64,000 bases of DNA from Psychrobacter sp. JCM 18903 (GCF_000586475.1 NZ_BAWJ01000004.1:124001-188000), one strand, 5' to 3'. Shown: positions 22,166-32,821, numbered from the stretch's first letter. Notes: generated by a model not told the origin, from the letters alone. Numbers and translations are program-made.

Positions 22166-23797
22166 ATGCAAGCTAAGTTATCAAAAGTAGCAATATTACC
22201 TAAGTTTTTAACCTCTAAAAAACAGTTGATGCCACTGGGTTTATTTAGCGTAGCGGCTTTAGCTTTGACTCCTGCTCAGGCAGCGAACAGTAGTATTGAA
22301 CAAGTGACCATTTATCAGGGCTTAGCTAGCGTGACTCGTGCGTTACCAATCAATGGTAGCGGTGAGCAGACGCTGGTTTTTTCTTGTCTGTCCCCTTATA
22401 TCGATAAAGACAGTGTGAGCGTACAAGCAGCAAATGGTATTAATATTGGTGAAGTCAGTATCGAGACTTTAAGCGATGAGCAAGCAGCGCAGTGTCAGTA
22501 TCAAGGTGAGGCGAGAGTGCAAACACAGCAAGATAATTTGGCAGTTATCAATGCTGAGTTAGAAGCGGCACGCTTAGCAAAAGCTTACTTGCAGAATTTA
22601 ACCAAGGTCACGCAAATCAGTACAGATGGCACGCTTGCCAATAATGCGCGCGATCTAGAAACCCAAGCGGTCAGTATCAATAAACGCATACTAGAAATTC
22701 AGCACCGCCAAGCCAGTGCGCAAGATGCGCTCAACCAACTAATGGCGGGCAGCGCGACTTCCACTCAAAATAGTGTGACTCAAGTGAGTGTACGTACTGC
22801 CAGTCGAGTACCAAACAGTGTGAAACTGCACTATCAAGTACGCGGCGCGGGTTGGGAGCCAACGTATCAAGCAAGGCTGAATACTGAAACTAAGCAATTA
22901 AATATCATTGCCTCTGCGGTTATTGCTCAGCAGACAGGAGAAAACTGGCTCAATGTCCCTTTGATGCTAAGCTCTGTCAATCCCAATCAAAACACGACCA
23001 GCCAATTGCCACGAGTTGAGCATTTTTCTTTATATGAAGAAGATAGAGAAAACCGGACTATATCTGTACCACCTATGGCGGAAAACATGCCTGTTGTGGT
23101 ATCTGCAAGAGACAGCTATGACGGTGCCTCGACACCTAACATGGCGCCGCTGCCAAGCTTTACCGTTAGCAGTCAGAATAAAAACGGCATTACCGAATAC
23201 CGCTTGCCGCAGCGTATTAGTATTCCAAGCGATGGCAGGCGCGTACGGACAGTCATTGATGAGCAGTCGGGCAGTAGCAAGCTATGGATTCGTAGCACGC
23301 CGAGTGTGGATGCAGCTGGCTATTGGTATGCATCCGCACCGTTCTTGACACCAGCTTGGGTAGATGGTTCGCTACAGTTATACCGTGATGATAATTATGT
23401 CGGGCAGGCGCGCTATAATTATCAAGCGCTCAAAGAGCAAGGTATCGGTTTTGGTATTGACCCTAATATTATCGTAAAGCAGATAGCTGATGAAGATAAG
23501 CAGGGTGATAAAGGCGCGTTTAATCGCACGCAAACTTTAACTAAAACACAAGCGTATCAATTTACCAATCAGCACAACCGACCTATGCATTTACAAGTAT
23601 TAGGCAGTGAGCCTATTAGCCGCGACGATAGTCTTAAAGTAACCATCACTCATACACCGCCAGTGAATGAGCGTGACTGGAATGATAATAAAGGCATGGT
23701 TGCGTGGGAGTTCGATTTACCAAGCAAACAATCAAAAGTCATACAGTCGACCTCTCAGATTAGTTATCCTGCTAGCAAAAACTTATCAGTAAACTAA
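22166..23797 (+). CDS. Secreted DUF4139/DUF4140 domain protein
   Basis: About 543 residues. It has an N-terminal signal peptide ending near ALTPAQA-A (about residue 40), a DUF4140-like N-terminal domain (SIEQVTIYQGLASVTRALPI), a coiled middle (about 120-200), and a C-terminal DUF4139 domain of beta strands, ending in a segment with VAWEFDLPSKQSKVI. Proteins with this pair of domains are sometimes called mucoidy inhibitor-like; the molecular function is not established. The ATG at 22166 has an AAGGA site six bases upstream; an ATG at 22160 overlaps that site. Confidence 0.78.
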   Translation: MQAKLSKVAILPKFLTSKKQLMPLGLFSVAALALTPAQAANSSIEQVTIYQGLASVTRALPINGSGEQTLVFSCLSPYIDKDSVSVQAANGINIGEVSIETLSDEQAAQCQYQGEARVQTQQDNLAVINAELEAARLAKAYLQNLTKVTQISTDGTLANNARDLETQAVSINKRILEIQHRQASAQDALNQLMAGSATSTQNSVTQVSVRTASRVPNSVKLHYQVRGAGWEPTYQARLNTETKQLNIIASAVIAQQTGENWLNVPLMLSSVNPNQNTTSQLPRVEHFSLYEEDRENRTISVPPMAENMPVVVSARDSYDGASTPNMAPLPSFTVSSQNKNGITEYRLPQRISIPSDGRRVRTVIDEQSGSSKLWIRSTPSVDAAGYWYASAPFLTPAWVDGSLQLYRDDNYVGQARYNYQALKEQGIGFGIDPNIIVKQIADEDKQGDKGAFNRTQTLTKTQAYQFTNQHNRPMHLQVLGSEPISRDDSLKVTITHTPPVNERDWNDNKGMVAWEFDLPSKQSKVIQSTSQISYPASKNLSVN

Positions 23798-23874
23798 TCT
23801 GTCAGTGAACTAAGTTAAACTGAAATCAAGCTTGGCTGTTTGCTAAGCACATTTTTAGTAAAATTAGGAGTCTT

Positions 23875-24758
23875 ATGTGTATTGTCGCCATTGCTTGGCA
23901 ACTCTTTGATGAGCTGCCTTTGGTGTTATTGTCCAATCGCGATGAGTTTTTGCAGCGTCCGACAGAGCTGCTACATCAATGGGAAGATAAGCCTGTTTTT
24001 GCAGGACGCGATGTACAAAGTGGCGGTACTTGGCTGGGTATTCATCAACAGCCCCATCAAGCCAATCATCAGGACGGTCATCAAGCGCCTCAAGAATGTT
24101 ATCAGCAAAACGGACGTTGGGCTGCGGTATTGAATTTTCGCGATGGCGTGCAGGCAAGCTCTGATGAGCGCTCACGCGGGGCGCTAGTCACGGATTTCTT
24201 AACCAGTGATATCAGCCCGATGGAGTTTGCACGGCAGATTAGTTTGCAAAACTATGCTGGGTTCAATCTCATTATTGGTGATAGCAAGCAAGCCGTTATT
24301 GTCAATAATCGTGGTCATGCTCCTATGCCACTATATGCAGGACTGCATGTCATTTCCAATGGTCAGCCTGAGGACAGCTGGTTTAAAACTGAAAAACTGC
24401 GAGGTAGCTGCGCCAAGAAGTATTGCCACTAATCGCTGAGAATAGCGAACCTAAGTACTGGCAAGAAGCGGCCTTTGCGGTATTGTCTGACAATACGCAA
24501 GCGCCAGTGGATAAGCTGCCGGAGACTGGAGTGGCTGTTGAGATTGAGCAGATTCTGTCTTCTATTTATATAGAGCCTGTCACTTTTAATCATACGCAAA
24601 ATAATTTGCCCACTTATGCGACACGTACCCAAAGCATTTTAACCCTGAAATGTCATTCTCAGTTGGCAGATTCAGCAGTGGATGAGATTGCTAGATTAGT
24701 AAGCCGAGAGTGTCAGCATGACAGTTATAAAGAATGTCGACATGATAGTCATAAGTAG
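23875..24758 (+). CDS. TANGO2/NRDE family protein (frameshifted)
   Basis: Restored length is 294 residues. It starts MCIVAIAWQ, with Cys2 as expected of the N-terminal nucleophile-like fold, followed by the family signature LLSNRDEFLQRPT and GRDVQSGGTWLG. These match the NRDE/TANGO2 family, linked to haem or lipid handling in eukaryotes but unassigned in bacteria. One G appears lost near 24407 (TAGCTG for TAGGCTG), splitting the frame into 23875-24432 and 24423-24758. The C-terminal half keeps SIYIEPVTF and YATRTQSIL, both typical of the family. Confidence 0.82.
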
Positions 24759-24990
24759 CCTATAGATTTTTCATCTATTAGCTTTTTCATCTACTCTTAA
24801 TAAGGCTCACGTACAATTTTCATGAGAAGTTTGATACTACAGTTTTAATATCGAACAAGAGAAAATCACCAATCCCTTTATTAAAGAATGGATTTCACTT
24901 TAAATTACTATTTATATGGCGTAAGATAAATATAGATGTCACTAAAGTTCATACCAGTTGAGTAAATGTTTATAAAACAAGGAGTGTGAA

Positions 24991-26084
24991 ATGAGCATGA
25001 TGAAGTCACTGATATTTATTGAACCAGGCAAAATTGAAATTGTAGATAAAAAAATCCCTGATGTAGGCCCTAATGATGCCTTGATAAAAATTACGACCAC
25101 GACCATTTGTGGTACTGACATCCATATCTTTAAAGGTGAGTATGCCGTTGCAAAAGGCTTAACCATTGGTCACGAGCCAGTAGGTATCATTGAAAAGCTT
25201 GGTAGCGCAGTCATGGGCTATGAAGAAGGGCAGCGAGTCATTGCTGGCGCCATTTGCCCAACGTTTACCTCCTATGCCAGTCAAGATGGTTTCCCTTCAC
25301 AAGACGGTGGCTATCTTGATGCAGATGGTAGATGTTCTTGTCACGGTTATAAAGCCACAGGCGGCTGGCGTTTTGGTAATCACATTGACGGTACGCAAGC
25401 AGAGTATGTGCTAGTGCCAGATGCGCAGGCCAATCTATGTCCAGTGCCAGATGGACTGACGGATGAGCAAGTGCTGATGTGCCCTGACATTATGTCGACA
25501 GGCTTCAAAGGCGCAGAAAACGCCAATATTCAGATTGGTGATGTGGTTGCTATATTTGCACAAGGCCCTATCGGTTTATGCGCTACTGCTGGAGCAAGGA
25601 TTAAAGCGCGTCACTGATTATCGCTGTCGATGGCAATAATGAACGTTTGGCCATGGCAAAGAAACTGGGAGCAGATATTACTCTAAACTTTACAGAAGTT
25701 GACGTGGTTGATGAGATCATGAAAATCACTGGTGGTCGTGGGGTGGATAGCAGTATCGAGGGGTTAGGTTTACAGTCTACGTTTGAGCAATGTCTCAAAA
25801 TATTAAAACCAGGCGGTACACTCTCAAGTTTGGGTGTGTATTCTGAAGATTTAGTCATTCCAATGGCTCATTTCGCCTCTGGTCTTGGCGATCATACGAT
25901 AAGAACGGCTCTCTGCCCAGGAGGTAAAGAGCGTATGCGCCGATTGATGAATGTCATCGAGTCGGGTCGAGTAGATTTATCAGAGATGGTGACGCATACC
26001 TATGCCTTGGATGATATTGTAGAGGCCTATGACTTGTTCATGCATCAGCGTGACGGCGTACTAAAAATTGCTATCAAGCCATAA
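24991..26084 (+). CDS. Zinc-dependent NAD(P) alcohol dehydrogenase (frameshifted)
   Basis: A medium-chain dehydrogenase of 364 residues once restored. The catalytic zinc site shows CGTDIHIFKGEY and GHEPVG. The Rossmann turn is GPIGLCATAGA. The sequence is most like NADP-type secondary-alcohol dehydrogenases; the true substrate is unknown. An inserted Gly/Cys/His-rich loop (residues about 90-130: DGFPSQDGGYLDADGRCSCHGY) replaces the usual structural-zinc lobe. One G is missing near 25606 (AAAGCGCG for AAAGGCGCG), splitting it into 24991-25617 and 25647-26084. AAGGAGTGTG precedes the start. A terminator follows. Confidence 0.85.
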
Positions 26085-26115
26085 TTATTCCGCAAGATAT
26101 AATCGCTATATAATA

Positions 26116-26151
26116 GAAAAGCCTGCATCTAAAGGATACAGGCTCTTCTAT
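26116..26151. terminator. Bidirectional terminator after the alcohol dehydrogenase gene
   Basis: AAAAGCCTGCATC and GATACAGGCTCTT pair around TAAAG. The A-rich left side gives a T run for the converging rppH transcript, making it plausible in both directions. Confidence 0.65.
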
Positions 26152-26180
26152 TACGTGTTACTTTTAATCAAAATGTCAGT

Positions 26181-26702
26181 TCATCCTATCAACAAGTGAT
26201 TGTCTTGTTCAGGAATAATCAGCTCTTGTCTTAGAGGTAGCTCAGGCACTAGCTCTTGCAAGGCACGGCGATAAACGCCTCGTTTAAAATGAATTACTTG
26301 TCCAAGTGGATACCAGTAACTGACCCATTGCCAATGATCAAATTCTGGTTTGCCCTCATCAAAGCGGATATGTTGAGTGTTCGTCTCATCTAAGCGTAGC
26401 AAAAACCATTTCTGTTTTTGCCCAATACATAAAGGGTGCTGTCCATGCCGCACATAGCGTTTTGGCAGACGATAACGCAACCAATCTTGCGTCACTGCCA
26501 ATAAGTCTACATGACGCGGATGCAGGCCGACCTCTTCCCAGAGCTCGCGATACATCGCATCCATCGGCGTCTCCCCACGGTCGATACCGCCTTGTGGGAA
26601 CTGCCAAGCGTTGTGACCAATACGTTTTGCCCACAGAACCTGCCCTTGTGTATTTGCCAAGATGATGCCGACATTGGCGCGAAAGCCGTCTGCATCTATC
26701 AT
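26181..26702 (-). CDS. rppH: RNA pyrophosphohydrolase (Nudix)
   Basis: Removes pyrophosphate from the 5' end of mRNA and so triggers decay. The 173-residue product starts [15 protein letters not shown] and carries a complete Nudix box at about residues 38-60, with the REL-EE core RELWEEVG. The [11 protein letters not shown] context is diagnostic of RppH rather than other Nudix enzymes. It is intact and converges on the alcohol dehydrogenase gene. Confidence 0.94.
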   Translation of the reverse strand: MIDADGFRANVGIILANTQGQVLWAKRIGHNAWQFPQGGIDRGETPMDAMYRELWEEVGLHPRHVDLLAVTQDWLRYRLPKRYVRHGQHPLCIGQKQKWFLLRLDETNTQHIRFDEGKPEFDHWQWVSYWYPLGQVIHFKRGVYRRALQELVPELPLRQELIIPEQDNHLLIG

Positions 26703-27221
26703 GATTAAACCTTTTTAATTTATTTAAAATAGCCTATTTTGAGCTAGAACCGTGACAGCAATCATAATTATTATAAGGTGATGGTTGTCGATATTAGGTC
26801 AAAATAAGATTCATTACCGTTATTAAACCAAGAAACAAGCAAAATGTGTAACAGTATTTTGCTATAAAATGTTTCACGAGCTTAACTGTTTAAAATCAAC
26901 CAGTTATAATTAAACTTTTGTAATGTTTTTTTGGGAATCTTACTACAAAGATAGGTTCTAACAATAAGAGGATAGGTTTGAATAATAAGCAGTAGGCGCT
27001 ATATGAATGTTAATTCACTGCTAAGAAGATTTTAGTAAAAAGGTTTAATTAAAAATAAGGCTGCAAAAGACAAATAGGTGAGCTATTTATAATAATAATG
27101 ATTTTGGATGATAAGGGCTCAATAAAATGTGCCATTGGCTTATGCTACACTAGCTAAGTAAAACATATTGTCAGAAAATAAAAATCGGGCAACGAGCTAA
27201 TTAAAATAAGGAATGGTCAAG
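26703..27221. other. Spacer between rppH and the OsmC gene
   Basis: About 520 AT-rich bases divergent between rppH and the OsmC-like gene. I see no coding frame, tRNA or strong structure. An AAGGAATGG stretch near the right end is the probable ribosome site of the OsmC gene. Confidence 0.6.
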
Positions 27222-27634
27222 ATGTCAGAGTCAAAAGCAAGTGTAACGTGGCAAGAAAACAAAGCATTTATGGGTGTGTCACCATCAGGCATAATGTACA
27301 GATCGATGCCGATAAAGAAAAAGGCGCAAGTCCGATGGAGCTGATTCTATTGGGGCTTGGTGGTTGTGCTAGCTACGATGTGGTAGCGATTTTACAAAAA
27401 TCGCGCCAAGAGGTGACAGACGTACGTTGCGAGTTGACCGCTCAGCGTGCTGAAACTGTACCAGCTGTCTATACTGACATTCACATGCATTTTGTGGTGA
27501 CAGGTCAAGATGTCAAAGAAAGCCAAGTAGAGAAGGCCATAAAACTGTCTGCAGAAAAATATTGCTCAGCCAGTAGAATGTTGGTACAAGGTGGGGTGAA
27601 CGTCACCCATGATTTCGAAGTGATTGCAGGGTAG
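27222..27634 (+). CDS. OsmC-family peroxiredoxin-like protein (frameshifted near 5' end)
   Basis: Restored product of 137 residues, starting MSESKASVTWQENKAFMG. The OsmC/YhfA-type core is visible: SPMELILLGLGGCASYDVV with one redox Cys, and KYCSASRM with the second. Such proteins reduce organic hydroperoxides or act as thiol proteins; substrate here is unknown. One C is missing near 27290 (AGGCATAA for AGGCCATAA). Without repair the longest frame begins only at 27248 in the wrong N-terminal phase. It lies 14 bases before the MAPEG gene, so they are probably cotranscribed. Confidence 0.83.
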
Positions 27635-27648
27635 GGGCAAGTATAATA

Positions 27649-28073
27649 ATGAATGCACTTCTGGAATTAGTCTCTAATACCGCAGCGTCCGCCATTTGGG
27701 CGATGGTCGTAGCAAGTTTACTACCGCTTGCCATGCATTGACAGCGAAAGCTATTGGCGGCTTTAATTTGGCTGACAATGCCCATCCACGTGATTTTTTA
27801 CAAGGTACGACGGGCGCGGCCGCACGTGCTAACGCGGCCCAGCAAAACAGCTATGAGACGTTGCCAATATTTTTGGCAGCAGTACTGACGGCAATGCTGT
27901 TCTTTGTCCCACAATCGATTATCAATATACTGGCTTGGTTGTACGTGCTGATTCGTATCGGTTTTTGCGTGGCTTATATTACTAATTTGGCGACGTTTCG
28001 CTCCATACTTTGGGTGTTATCGATTGCCTGTTGTTTGATGTTATTCTATTTAGCGATTAGAGTGAGTATTTAA
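27649..28073 (+). CDS. MAPEG family membrane protein (frameshifted)
   Basis: A 141-residue integral membrane protein of the MAPEG family (eicosanoid/glutathione metabolism relatives), function in bacteria unknown. It has about four hydrophobic segments. The family-like stretch is AARANAAQQNSYETLPIFLAAV, followed by ILAWLYVLIRIGFCVAYI. It begins MNALLELVSNTAASAIW. One G is missing near 27735 (ATGCATTG for ATGGCATTG), so the uninterrupted frame starts only at 27696 with a spurious N-terminus. Confidence 0.82.
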
Positions 28074-28104
28074 TCTTATTCGTTAGACAGATTGGCTTTA
28101 AGAT

Positions 28105-28167
28105 AAAAGCAGCTATTATTGGCGCACACTGGCTTGCAGTGCACTAATGATAGCTGCTTTATTTTTT
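28105..28167 (+). terminator. Possible terminator overlapping the 3' end of dusC
   Basis: AAAAGCAGCTA (28105-28115) pairs with TAGCTGCTTT (28151-28160), enclosing a second small CACTG/CAGTG stem, and a T run follows. It would end the MAPEG transcript while lying across the last codons of the convergent dusC gene. Placement is unusual, hence moderate confidence. Confidence 0.5.
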
Positions 28168-29141
28168 TCTCTTTTAATACTGTCCCATAAAACTTTTGCT
28201 TCGCTATAGCCTTTGATGAGCATTGCTAACCACTGCTTGTAACGACCAACCAAGATAACTTCAGTTTTAGCCTGGCCTTCCAAAAATCTTATCTGATGGG
28301 TGACCATCGCTTCCCACGACAACGTTGCTGCATTTAGCATGGCATCATCTGAACCGCAATCCACGCGAGCAACCAAATCGGGACGGGTAACCGCGCCGCG
28401 ACCCAACATCAAATGCTCTGTACCAGCTTGAGTCATACAGTTTTTCGCGTGTTCTGCATTCCATATTTCACCGTTGGCAATGACTGGAATATCTAGCGTG
28501 TTAAAGCTTTGGATTTTGTCCCAATAGGCTGGTGGTTTATAGCCTTGGGTTTTGGTTCGTGCGTGAATGGTTAGCCAATCAGCACCACTGTCGCTAATCG
28601 CAGCTTTGATATCATCCATGCGGCTGGTATCGGTATAACCTAAACGAATTTTAGCTGAGACTGGAATATGAACGCGAACCGCTTGCCGCACCGCGCTGAT
28701 AATCTGATACATGGTTTCGGGTTCATCCAATAATACCGAACCACCACGGTGGCTATTGACCGTCTTGGCAGGGCAACCAAAGTTGATATCAATTGCTGGT
28801 GCACCAAGCGCGGCAGCATAAGCAGCATTTTCTGCCATGAGTTGCGCTTCACTACCAAGCAACTGGACATGAATAGGCGTGCCAGAGGCAGTTTTAGCAT
28901 CCTGACGCAGTTCTGGAACGTATTTATAAAATACATGCGCAGGCAATACGTGTTGAGTCACACGGATAAATTCGCTAACCGACCAATCATAAGGGCGACC
29001 CAAGTCTGAGGCAATTTGCGTGAGGATTTGCCGCATTAATGGATCGGTCAAACCTTCCATTGGAGCGAGCAGGCGGACGGGATTGGCGAATAACTGACGG
29101 ATGGTATTTTGACGTATTTGAAGTTGCTGATTAGTATTCAT
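28116..29141 (-). CDS. dusC: tRNA-dihydrouridine synthase, DusC type
   Basis: FMN enzyme that reduces uridine to dihydrouridine in tRNA; DusC acts at position 16. The 341-residue product is intact. It shows LLAPMEGLTDPLMR, the catalytic Cys in INFGCPAKTVNSHRGG, and the phosphate-binding segment ANGEIWNAEHAK. Assignment to DusC rather than DusA or DusB rests on SEFIRVTQ-LPAHVFYKYVPEL and the VQLLGSEAQLMAENAA segment. It is slightly longer than typical DusC because of a C-terminal tail. Confidence 0.9.
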   Translation of the reverse strand: MNTNQQLQIRQNTIRQLFANPVRLLAPMEGLTDPLMRQILTQIASDLGRPYDWSVSEFIRVTQHVLPAHVFYKYVPELRQDAKTASGTPIHVQLLGSEAQLMAENAAYAAALGAPAIDINFGCPAKTVNSHRGGSVLLDEPETMYQIISAVRQAVRVHIPVSAKIRLGYTDTSRMDDIKAAISDSGADWLTIHARTKTQGYKPPAYWDKIQSFNTLDIPVIANGEIWNAEHAKNCMTQAGTEHLMLGRGAVTRPDLVARVDCGSDDAMLNAATLSWEAMVTHQIRFLEGQAKTEVILVGRYKQWLAMLIKGYSEAKVLWDSIKREKNKAAIISALQASVRQ

Positions 29142-29245
29142 GCTTGTTGTTCACTGCTAAAAGGGTACTATTAAAGGATTGCCATAAAGACAGGTAGGCT
29201 AGAGGTTTAGAGTGGCAAATACAGAGAGTGACTAACTGAGGAAAA

Positions 29246-30743
29246 TTAAGTATTACCAAAAATCACTTTTTTGCCTGTCTGTAATCCCGATATCAAGTCT
29301 TTAATATTATGGATGTCCAAATTGCTCTGGGCACGTGTGCAAGCGACGTAGAGCAAACGCAACTCTTCAGGGCTTATTTTGACCGCATTGGTGGTCACAT
29401 CATAATAGAAATCATCGTCCAGCTGTACCTTTCCCCATTCGAGCCCTTTCGCTTTATGGGCAGTGGAGATAACATAATCAGCATTTTCGATACTGGTGAG
29501 ACTATTGACCGCTTGGCTCAGGACATTGGTGCCATGATCATCGACGAGTTTCACCAGTGTTTTTAGATCACTGCCTTCATTGGTTTCAGAATACTCTTGC
29601 ACATCACCCCAATTATAAAAATACGCCAGTTCAGGTACACCGTACGCCGACTTACCGTTTTTCAAGTTTTCGGCTGCCTGACAAAATTTAAGCATACGAT
29701 CGGTATCGGCTTGTAGCGCCACGCGGTGTCCCAATTTTAATCCAGTCAATAATTGCGACATTGCGGCGGCATTAGTGCGGCAAAGGATGGCATCTTTTTT
29801 ACTATGTACCATACCCTTATCAGTAGAAGATTGCTTATTAGGATTGCCTTTTAACGGGACGTCTTCTTGCAATGCTTTGAGCAAAGTATTGGCAATCTCA
29901 GCAATCGGTTCGCCAAAACGAAACGACTGGGTCAATAAGGTTTGTGGTAAGGGCAGTTTTTTCATCGCATTGACTGCGCCGCGCCATTCATAAATTTGCT
30001 GATGAGCGTCACCCACATAAATCACTTGCCGTGGCTGCTGGGTTAAAATTCCCATCATCAAGGATCGGCATCTTGAGCTTCATCAAACAAAATAAAATCA
30101 GCGGGAATACTGGGTTTAGACAGTGCCCAAAGTTTCAGATAAATATCATGCCCGATACCAGCTGGATGGCGCGCATCAATCGACTGTAGCCAACGCTGCT
30201 CGACGGCTGGATAGAGCATTTCACGCAGCTGCTCAGCATCAGAATCATCGAGCCAACTTGGAAATAGTATATGTCTAGGTGCAGGATAACTGGCATGGGT
30301 ACTACAAAAATTGCTGACAGCATCACTAACAAAGCGCGACAGTCGGGCTGGAGTGAGGGTAATATATTTGTTTATACCATCCATTTGCCGACGTACTTGG
30401 ACGGGCTGCAAACCCAAATCATCACCCAAACGCTTGGGTGAAAACCGCGGCAACGACAGCTTAGCAGTGATATCACGGGCGACATGCCGATAAGCAAGCG
30501 AATGAAAGGTGCGACATTCCACATGCGGTGGAAACTTTGAGCGAGCATCATTGGCAATCGTCTTGTTGAAGCTAAGTATAAGCCACGTCCACGCAAACGC
30601 TCACCAATCAGTTTTAAGGTCGTCGTTTTACCAGCACCCGCATAAGCCACCACTTTAAATGACTTGTGATCCATCGCCATGTTGAGCGCGCTCAGCTGCT
30701 CATCAGTGGGATCGCTCATATAAGCTGGCATAGATGCGGACAT
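29246..30743 (-). CDS. UvrD/Rep-type superfamily 1 DNA helicase (two frameshifts)
   Basis: An ATP-dependent DNA helicase of about 499 residues when restored. It starts MSASMPAYMSDPTDEQLSAL and has Walker A AYAGAGKTTTLK, Walker B LFDEAQDADP, motif III-like GDAHQQIYEWRGA, LTQSFRFGEPIAEIANTL, motif V STAHKAKGLEW and motif VI LLYVACTRAQ. The order and short size resemble FBH1-like or UvrD-like single helicases without large insertions. Breaks lie near 30569 (T lost from GCTTTCAAC) and near 30060 (one base lost in CCTTG). Pieces are 30372-30743, 30058-30522 and 29246-30061. No partner gene is obvious. Confidence 0.85.
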
Positions 30744-30788
30744 AAAAAATTACCTAAAAGAGTAAAACGGATCAAAAATGACGGGGGT

Positions 30789-30816
30789 AAAAAAAGCCAC
30801 TGCATAGACAATGGCT
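30789..30816 (-). terminator. Intrinsic terminator downstream of tatC
   Basis: Read on the minus strand, AGCCATTG and CAGTGGCT pair around TCTATG, followed by a T run. It lies 146 bases beyond the tatC stop. Confidence 0.65.
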
Positions 30817-30961
30817 GACTCATCATGTGCACTTGCAAAATGCTTGCAAGCGCATATGACAATAATACAAAAACTCATAGAAAATAAAGGTAGAAATAAG
30901 CAGGTTATAGTAACAGATTAGCGCGTTGGCTGTTTTTGAAATAAGTGTCTGACAAGTGATG

Positions 30962-31845
30962 TTATTCTTTATTTAACCCTGTATCGCTTGCTAAAGTAGG
31001 ACTGTGCTCTTCTTTAATTAATACTTTCGCTAAAAATAATCCTAGCTCAAACAATAACCACATCGGAATGGCGAGCATCAACATCGACACCCCATCAGGC
31101 GGTGTCACGACCGCAGCAACGGCGAAACAGCCGACGATAATATAACGGCGTTTATCTTCTAAGCTCTGAATGGAGACGACGCCCGTCAATATCAATAGCA
31201 AGGTGACGACTGGAATCTCAAAGGTTAAACCAAATACCATAAAGAGTTTGAGTGCAAAACTTAAATAACTGTCGATGTCGGTCATTGGCAATACGTTCTG
31301 CGGCGCGAACATAATAAAGAATTTGAGAACGCCTTTGAGTACAATAAAATAAGAGAAAGCCACACCCGCATAAAATAAAAATATAGAGGACATTAAAACG
31401 GGAATAGCGATTTTTTTCTCTTTTTTATAGAGACCAGGAGCGACAAACGACCAGATTTGATACAAGATGTAGGGCATTGCAAAGAATGCAGCGACAAAAA
31501 CAGTCAGGCGTATCGGTGCCATAAAGTTAGAGGTGATATCCGTCGCGATCATCGTTGAGTTGGCAGGCAACTGGGCAACCAATGGGTTGGACAAAAAATC
31601 ATAGAGCTCGCGTGAAAATCCGACCAAAGCCAAGAATATGACCAGTACGGCAACACATATCTTAATCAAATGATGACGCAGTTCAATCAAATGTTCGGTA
31701 ATCGCATATCGCCAAGTGAGCTTAGGATATCGCCAGAGTCCTCAGTATTGCTGTCGACATTACCATCTATGGTAGCTGTTGAGGTCTCGATATCTGAATC
31801 CGCGACTTTTTCTTGACGGCTTTTTTTACGTTTAAATAAGCCCAC
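30962..31845 (-). CDS. tatC: Sec-independent translocase subunit TatC (frameshifted near 5' end)
   Basis: The multi-span receptor of the twin-arginine translocase, which exports folded proteins. Restored length is 294 residues with six hydrophobic helices. Signatures include ITEHLIELRHHLIK, FMAPIRLT, SFVAPGLYKKEKK and VVTPPDGVSM. An N-terminal charged extension of about 50 residues (FKRKKSRQEK...) precedes the conserved part. One G is missing near 31704 (ATGCGATT for ATGGCGATT). The likely start is a GTG at 31845 with an AGGAGAG site six bases upstream. Its start overlaps the end of tatB by 14 bases. Confidence 0.88.
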
Positions 31846-32537
31846 TAATGACTCTCCTGCTCATGAACAGAAGCCTGTTAGGTAAAGGACTGTCTATATG
31901 GCTGTTTAGTAAGATATCGGCTTTATAATTTGGTAAGTAGGGCGGTTGCGGCAAACGACGCGCTTTATCATAAGCTCCAAGACGAAACCACATATTTTCC
32001 CACGGTCTAGTTGTGATGGTTTGAGACACTGGATTGACGTTATCGCTACAGTCAGTTTTTAGACTATCATTATCGCCTTGTGCCGATGACTGCTCAGGCT
32101 TTCTGGTTTCTCAGCCTGTCTATTACTGTCATAGGCGTAGTCAAACGCTTTTGGCTGCACTGGTCGATTATCATCATTCTCACTACTGGCTTGACTACTT
32201 TGGCTAGGCGTATTGTCATTGCTGGATCACGCGATGCTTTTAAATGCTGGTTTTGCGAGGATTCAAACTCTTGCATACTGCCGCGCATTTCCGCCATCTC
32301 GCGCCTCATATCTGCTTCAGTCTGGCGAATTTTGGCCAGCTCTTTTTGCATAAGCTGGCGGGTCTCTGCCAAATCAAGTTCAGCTTCGATTTCAGATTGC
32401 AGGGTGGATACCGTGCGGCGAATTTTGGCATACCACTGCCCAGCGGTACGCGCTGCCTGTGGCAGTTTTTCTGGGCCCAAGACGATTAGGGCGATAACAC
32501 CAAAGAGAAGTAGTTCAGAAAAGCCGATATCAAACAT
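31832..32537 (-). CDS. tatB: Sec-independent translocase subunit TatB (two frameshifts)
   Basis: Twin-arginine signal-binding subunit acting with TatC. The N-terminus MFDIGFSELLLFGVIALIVLG is a typical TatB membrane helix, followed by the amphipathic helix PEKLPQAARTAGQW and a long coiled coil (ETRQLMQKELAKIRQ). With two single-base losses restored, near 32222 and near 32092 (TGCTCAG for TGGCTCAG on the plus strand), the hydrophilic tail continues to 31832 for about 235 residues, ending near tatC. Without repair the frame stops at 32094 after a non-homologous tail. The long Ser/Asn/Asp-rich tail is unusual for TatB. Confidence 0.8.
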
Positions 32538-32578
32538 AATGTTCCGATGTCATTGTCTAAAAGGTCACTGTCTAGAGG

Positions 32579-32821
32579 CTATACATTATGTGTGTCATCA
32601 ACCTTGGTGGTGGTTGGGCGCTCTTCAGTGTGTGCATTGCCATCATGATCGAGCACCACATGCTTTTTAGCATGCTCAGTATTTTCATCTTTGACCGCTT
32701 CTTTGAAGCCTTTGACTGCGCCGCCCAAATCTTTGCCAGCATTTCTAAGCTTCGAGGTGCCAAATACGACCACCACTACCACCAATAAAATCAGCCAATG
32801 CGTAATAGAAAAACTACCCAT
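32579..32821 (-). CDS. tatA: Sec-independent translocase subunit TatA
   Basis: Pore-forming subunit of the Tat translocase. The 80-residue product is intact: short N-terminus, one membrane helix (residues 8-20, Val-rich), the FG hinge (F20-G21), then an amphipathic helix ([22 protein letters not shown]) and a charged His/Lys/Asp tail. It is first of tatA-tatB-tatC, 41 bases before tatB. Confidence 0.95.
   Translation of the reverse strand: MGSFSITHWLILLVVVVVVFGTSKLRNAGKDLGGAVKGFKEAVKDENTEHAKKHVVLDHDGNAHTEERPTTTKVDDTHNV

Noticed and set aside
32080..32670. 196-codon plus-strand frame opposite tatB and the end of tatA
   Set aside because: It is antisense to recognised tat genes, has a Cys/His/Trp-rich composition typical of shadow frames and lacks any domain.
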